From Acanthamoeba lenticulata (taxonomy: Eukaryota; Discosea; Longamoebia; Acanthamoebidae): a DNA stretch of 10,899 nucleotides. Location: contig NAVB01000123.1 in assembly GCA_002179805.1 (NCBI GenBank), positions 1-10,899 of the forward strand. Direction: 5' to 3'. Each line of letters opens with the position of its first letter. Positions within the stretch are counted from its first letter, which is position 1. Shown here in pieces: positions 8,801 to 10,899 of the stretch. The notes beneath the pieces were generated by a model. That model saw only the letters and a list, made by a program, of their open reading frames with translations. It was not told the origin of the DNA and did no database searches. Position numbers and translations under genes: made by a program.

Positions 8801-9426
8801 TCGCCACACCTCCCCCGTCATGTGGGCCGTGTGTGTTCGTGGTGGTGGTGATGGTGGTGGTCTCATGTACACCTGGCCTGCCCTTCCCAGGAGTCGTGGC
8901 CACGAACAGCGGCGCGGGCCCGTTCCACGACCCAGCGATCATGGGGCAGGGCCTCGCCTTCGACATGCGTTCGATGAACGAGAGCGCGTGGGCGGGCGCC
9001 TACGCGCGGGCCTTCCCGATGGCGCCCCCGGGCATGCAAATGCAGATGCCGCCGGGCCTCGCGGGCGGCGCTGCGGGTCGCTCGCCCGCTGGCGCGATGG
9101 GCAACCCGGGCATGCCGCTCCCCATGGCGCCCCCGGGCTTCAATTTTGCCGCGCCGCAGCACCAGGCCATCCTCCAGCACCAGTACCATCAGCAGCAACA
9201 ACAACAGCAGCAGCAGCACCAGCAGCACCAGCAAGCCGCGCTGTTCCAGAACGGAGCCCTTGACATGCACGGCAAGCGAGCGGGCATCCCGCCAGAACAC
9301 CACCTCCAGCAGCAGCTGCATCACCACCAACAGCAGCAGCAGCAGCAGCAGCAAGCCGAGCAGGCACGGCGACATGTTAACGCCCAGGCCGGCCGGCACC
9401 CTCGAGCTGCCGCCAAGCAAAACTGA
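2900..9426 (+). CDS. CNOT4: CCR4-NOT complex E3 ubiquitin ligase NOT4/CNOT4, complete, with giant low-complexity C-terminus
   Basis: RING E3 ubiquitin ligase associated with the CCR4-NOT deadenylase; family roles include ribosome-linked protein quality control and mRNA turnover. Exons: 2900-3013, 3122-3246, 3322-3469, 3601-3794, 4010-4192, 4322-4509, 4585-4831, 4969-5539, 5675-8795, 8891-9426; 5427 nt, about 1808 residues. The C4C4 RING has Cys16, 19, 33, 35, 40, 43, 55 and 58, the NOT4 spacing, with CGYQ and CRFCW preserved and Leu18 at the expected E2-contact site. A Lys/Arg-rich linker (85-103) leads into an RRM (about 113-194) and a C-x8-C-x4-C-x3-H zinc finger (Cys203, 212, 217, His221) followed by LHELGDEA and FTKEEM, as in CNOT4. 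The rest is low complexity: Lys/Glu/Ala-rich exon 8, an Arg-Glu run, an acidic block (about 998-1060), and Gln/His/Pro/Ala runs. Known NOT4 proteins are about 575-700 residues, so the tail is greatly expanded. Least certain joins: the exon 2 donor (other GT sites follow 3247), the exon 7 donor, and the exon 9 acceptor (5675 or 5678). Confidence 0.94.
4510..4584 (+). other. 75-nt intron of NOT4, in frame and stop-free, with G11 run
   Basis: The donor G|GTGCAC and acceptor TTTAG|AT join in phase 1 to give KDPAAAP. Its length equals that of NOT4 intron 3247-3321. It contains G11 at 4544-4554 and no in-frame stop, so retention would insert 25 residues without truncation. Called an intron because of the splice sites, the size, and the unlike, Val/Gly-rich translation. 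Confidence 0.65.
5672..5677 (+). promoter_or_regulatory. NAGNAG tandem splice acceptor before NOT4 exon 9
   Basis: Two adjacent CAG trinucleotides end the intron that begins at 5540. Use of the first AG adds a Gln codon before VAEVSG; use of the second omits it. Both keep the frame. Confidence 0.7.
7775..7798 (+). repeat. (GCT)7 poly-Ala repeat in NOT4
   Basis: After GCA and GCG, seven pure GCT codons give a run of nine Ala at about residues 1290-1298. The codon purity indicates slippage. Confidence 0.85.
8252..8278 (+). repeat. hexanucleotide CAGCCC tandem repeat, Gln-Pro run in NOT4
   Basis: Four consecutive CAGCCC units plus a partial unit encode alternating Gln-Pro in exon 9. Confidence 0.85.
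8365..8501 (+). repeat. Gln/His-rich CAG/CAA repeat region in NOT4 exon 9
   Basis: Interrupted Gln runs written in mixed CAG, CAA and CAT codons, with Lys and Ala interruptions. They form part of the prion-like tail between the PPGV at about residue 1478 and the PPGM at about 1579. Confidence 0.8.
9181..9360 (+). repeat. two poly-Gln/His tracts in NOT4 exon 10
   Basis: The first, at about 9181-9235, has about nine consecutive Gln plus His interruptions; the second, at about 9307-9360, likewise has nine consecutive Gln. They flank a short ordered-looking segment and end about 22 codons before the stop. Confidence 0.85.
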
Positions 9427-9592
9427 CCCCCTTAAGACCCCTTTGTCCACCAGCCCTCCCCCCTTCGGTGGCGCTGTTGAACATGAATCTGCGGCAAACC
9501 AAAACAAACGAGACACAAACACATTCTATCTTCTTCGTCTCTTCTTCTTCGGGCTTGTGCGTTGTTGGGGGGGGGGCTTCGTGTGTTGTCGC
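9427..9592. other. convergent intergenic spacer holding both 3' ends (NOT4 and ADSL)
   Basis: Only 166 bp separate the NOT4 stop codon (9424-9426) from the ADSL stop (9593-9595), so both polyadenylation sites must lie here or the two transcripts overlap. The spacer has a C/T-rich stretch (about 9524-9552) and a G run at about 9566-9576. No AATAAA hexamer is evident on either strand. Confidence 0.6.
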
Positions 9593-10868
9593 TCAGACGT
9601 GGAGCTCGGAGGCGCCCTTGTGGTCAAAGCCCTGCAGGAGGTGCGCGTCGCGAGCGAGGACGGGGTCCACCTCGTCGCGCACAAACTCGTCGACCTGCTG
9701 GGGCGCGCGGCCGACAAAGTGGACGGGGTCGAGCATCTCGTCGAGCCGGTGGCGCACCGAGGCAAAGAGCTCGTCGCGGCGGATGCGCTCGATGAGGTCG
9801 TTGTCGCGGCCCTGCTCCTTGACCAGGCGCCCGGCCTCCATGGAGTGCTCCCGAATGGCCTCGTGCAGGAGCTGCCGGTCGCCGCCGGCCTTGACGGCCG
9901 CCATGAGGATGTTCTCCGTGGCCATGAAGGGCAGCTCGGCGTCGATGTGCTTCCGGATGACGAGAGGCCACACCTGCAGGCCGTCAATCACGTTGCACGC
10001 CACGCGCAGGATGACGTCCGTCGCGAGGAAGGCCTCTGGCAGCGAGAGCCGCCGGTTGGACGAGTCGTCGAGCGTGCGCTCGAACCACTGATTGGCGTGC
10101 GTGTGCGCCGCGTTGTCCGTCAGCGACACCACGTACCGCGCCAGCCCGCAGATTCGTTCGCTGTTGCCACACACACACACACGCACACACACACACACGC
10201 GAGAGTACACACGCACACGCCCATCGGCGATGGTGATGACGTTGTTGGTGTTGGTGATGTTCGTGTTGTCGTTGTTGTGGGAGGAGGAGGAGGAGGAGGA
10301 GGGACAAGCGCGTGGAGAGGCCACATGCACGCACGTACCAGCGCATGGGGTTGCGCTTGTAGGCCATGGCGCTGGAGCCGATCTGCTTGCGCTCGAAGGG
10401 CTCCTCGATCTCCTTGAGGTTCATCAGCAGGCGGATGTCCACCGCCATCTTGTTCAGCGACTGCGCCACCGCCGAGAGCGAGCTCAGCACCTGATGATTC
10501 GTGTTATGATCATTGATGATTGATGATTGATTGATGATGAGGCAGGCCATCACGTGTGCCCACCACAGCAACAAGAGACAAAGAAAGAAAAGCTCGCGTT
10601 AGTTCTCTTGCGGGGCAATGCTCTCTCCCCCCCCCAAAAAGCATGATCGGGCGTAATAATTGCTTAACCCTCCCCCTCCCCCTCCCTCTCCCTCCAAGTG
10701 GCCGGTCTCTCTGATTCGCCCACCATCATCACCATCACCTCTCGTAATAATCAGGGGGAGGGGGGAGGGGACCTGGTAGTCGAGCTTGCGGGTGTAGGTC
10801 TGTCCGGACACGCCCAGCGACTTGCGGAAGCCCATCATCTCCGTCACGCGCCGGTCGAGCTCCCGCAC
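9593..10868 (-). CDS. ADSL: adenylosuccinate lyase, C-terminal half; 5' part beyond window
   Basis: Adenylosuccinate lyase cleaves SAICAR to AICAR plus fumarate and adenylosuccinate to AMP plus fumarate in purine synthesis; it is a cytosolic homotetramer. Visible exons on the minus strand: 10868-10773, 10490-10339 and 10160-9593 (stop 9595-9593), giving the last 271 residues. Introns are 10491-10772 and 10161-10338, and the window ends inside another intron. Diagnostic stretches are [26 protein letters not shown], the fumarase/lyase signature loop [13 protein letters not shown] (which carries the catalytic Ser), [34 protein letters not shown] and the C-terminal FVGRAPQQV. These match animal-type eukaryotic ADSL (about 484 residues), so roughly 210 N-terminal residues lie to the right of the window. 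One oddity: the usual Pro of GSSAMPYKRNP is Ala here. The gene converges on the NOT4 gene, with 166 bp between the two stop codons. Confidence 0.96.
10168..10198. repeat. interrupted (CA)n microsatellite in an ADSL intron
   Basis: About 15 CA units with one A-to-G interruption near 10183. On the ADSL coding strand this is a (GT)n tract ending only 5 nt before the CAACAG acceptor at 10161-10162, so it occupies the position of the polypyrimidine tract. Confidence 0.9.
10668..10695 (-). other. predicted G-quadruplex-forming tract in ADSL intron
   Basis: The plus strand shows repeated runs of three to five C separated by single T or TCT. The ADSL transcript strand therefore has at least four G runs of three or more with one- to three-nt loops, a canonical quadruplex pattern. 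It lies mid-intron (10491-10772). Confidence 0.5.
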
Positions 10869-10899
10869 CTGCATGCATTCCACCCCCCCCACAAGATAT

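Noticed and set aside
8365..9360. CRISPR-like or mobile-element repeat array
   Set aside because: The repeats are simple codon repeats inside an open frame encoding Gln/His; there are no spacers, terminal inverted repeats or transposase.
9146..10417. Long plus-strand open frame running across the NOT4 end and ADSL
   Set aside because: It is a frame shift of the poly-Gln region (giving Ser/Asn runs) followed by the antisense of ADSL exons; ADSL homology on the minus strand is unmistakable.
10491..10772. C/D-box snoRNA in the ADSL intron
   Set aside because: A GTGATGA-like C box occurs, but I find no paired CTGA D box with a terminal stem.

Overview
This is nuclear DNA from a GC-rich, intron-dense protist. 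Codon use, short GT-AG introns (mostly 75 to 230 bp), alternating gene orientation and long Gln/Ala/Pro runs fit an amoebozoan such as Acanthamoeba. That assignment is inference; no rRNA or other taxonomic marker is present.

The window holds three spliced protein genes. (1) On the minus strand, 2567 down to 93 and on past the left edge, is a three-RRM RNA-binding protein of the hnRNP R/Q (SYNCRIP) type, with an RGG/Tyr/Ala-rich tail and six visible exons. (2) On the plus strand, 2900 to 9426, is a complete NOT4/CNOT4 E3 ubiquitin ligase of the CCR4-NOT complex. It has ten exons and about 1808 codons: a C4C4 RING, a lysine-rich linker, an RRM, a C3H zinc finger and a very long low-complexity tail. 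(3) On the minus strand, from beyond the right edge to the stop at 9593, is the C-terminal half of adenylosuccinate lyase (three visible exons).

Genes 1 and 2 are divergent and share about 330 bp of promoter DNA. Genes 2 and 3 are convergent, with 166 bp between their stop codons. The first two act in mRNA fate (RNA binding; CCR4-NOT ubiquitin ligase). The third is purine-biosynthesis housekeeping, with no evident link beyond adjacency.

I reconstructed exon joins by hand from homology, splice-site dinucleotides and phase. All joins keep phase, and the NOT4 exons sum to an exact multiple of three. The most interesting signal is in the NOT4 tail: ten separate PPG-hydrophobic tetrapeptides, the ligand class of Smy2/GIGYF-type GYF domains, spread over about 1450 residues. 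I found no prokaryotic system, CRISPR array, tRNA, rRNA or transposon.
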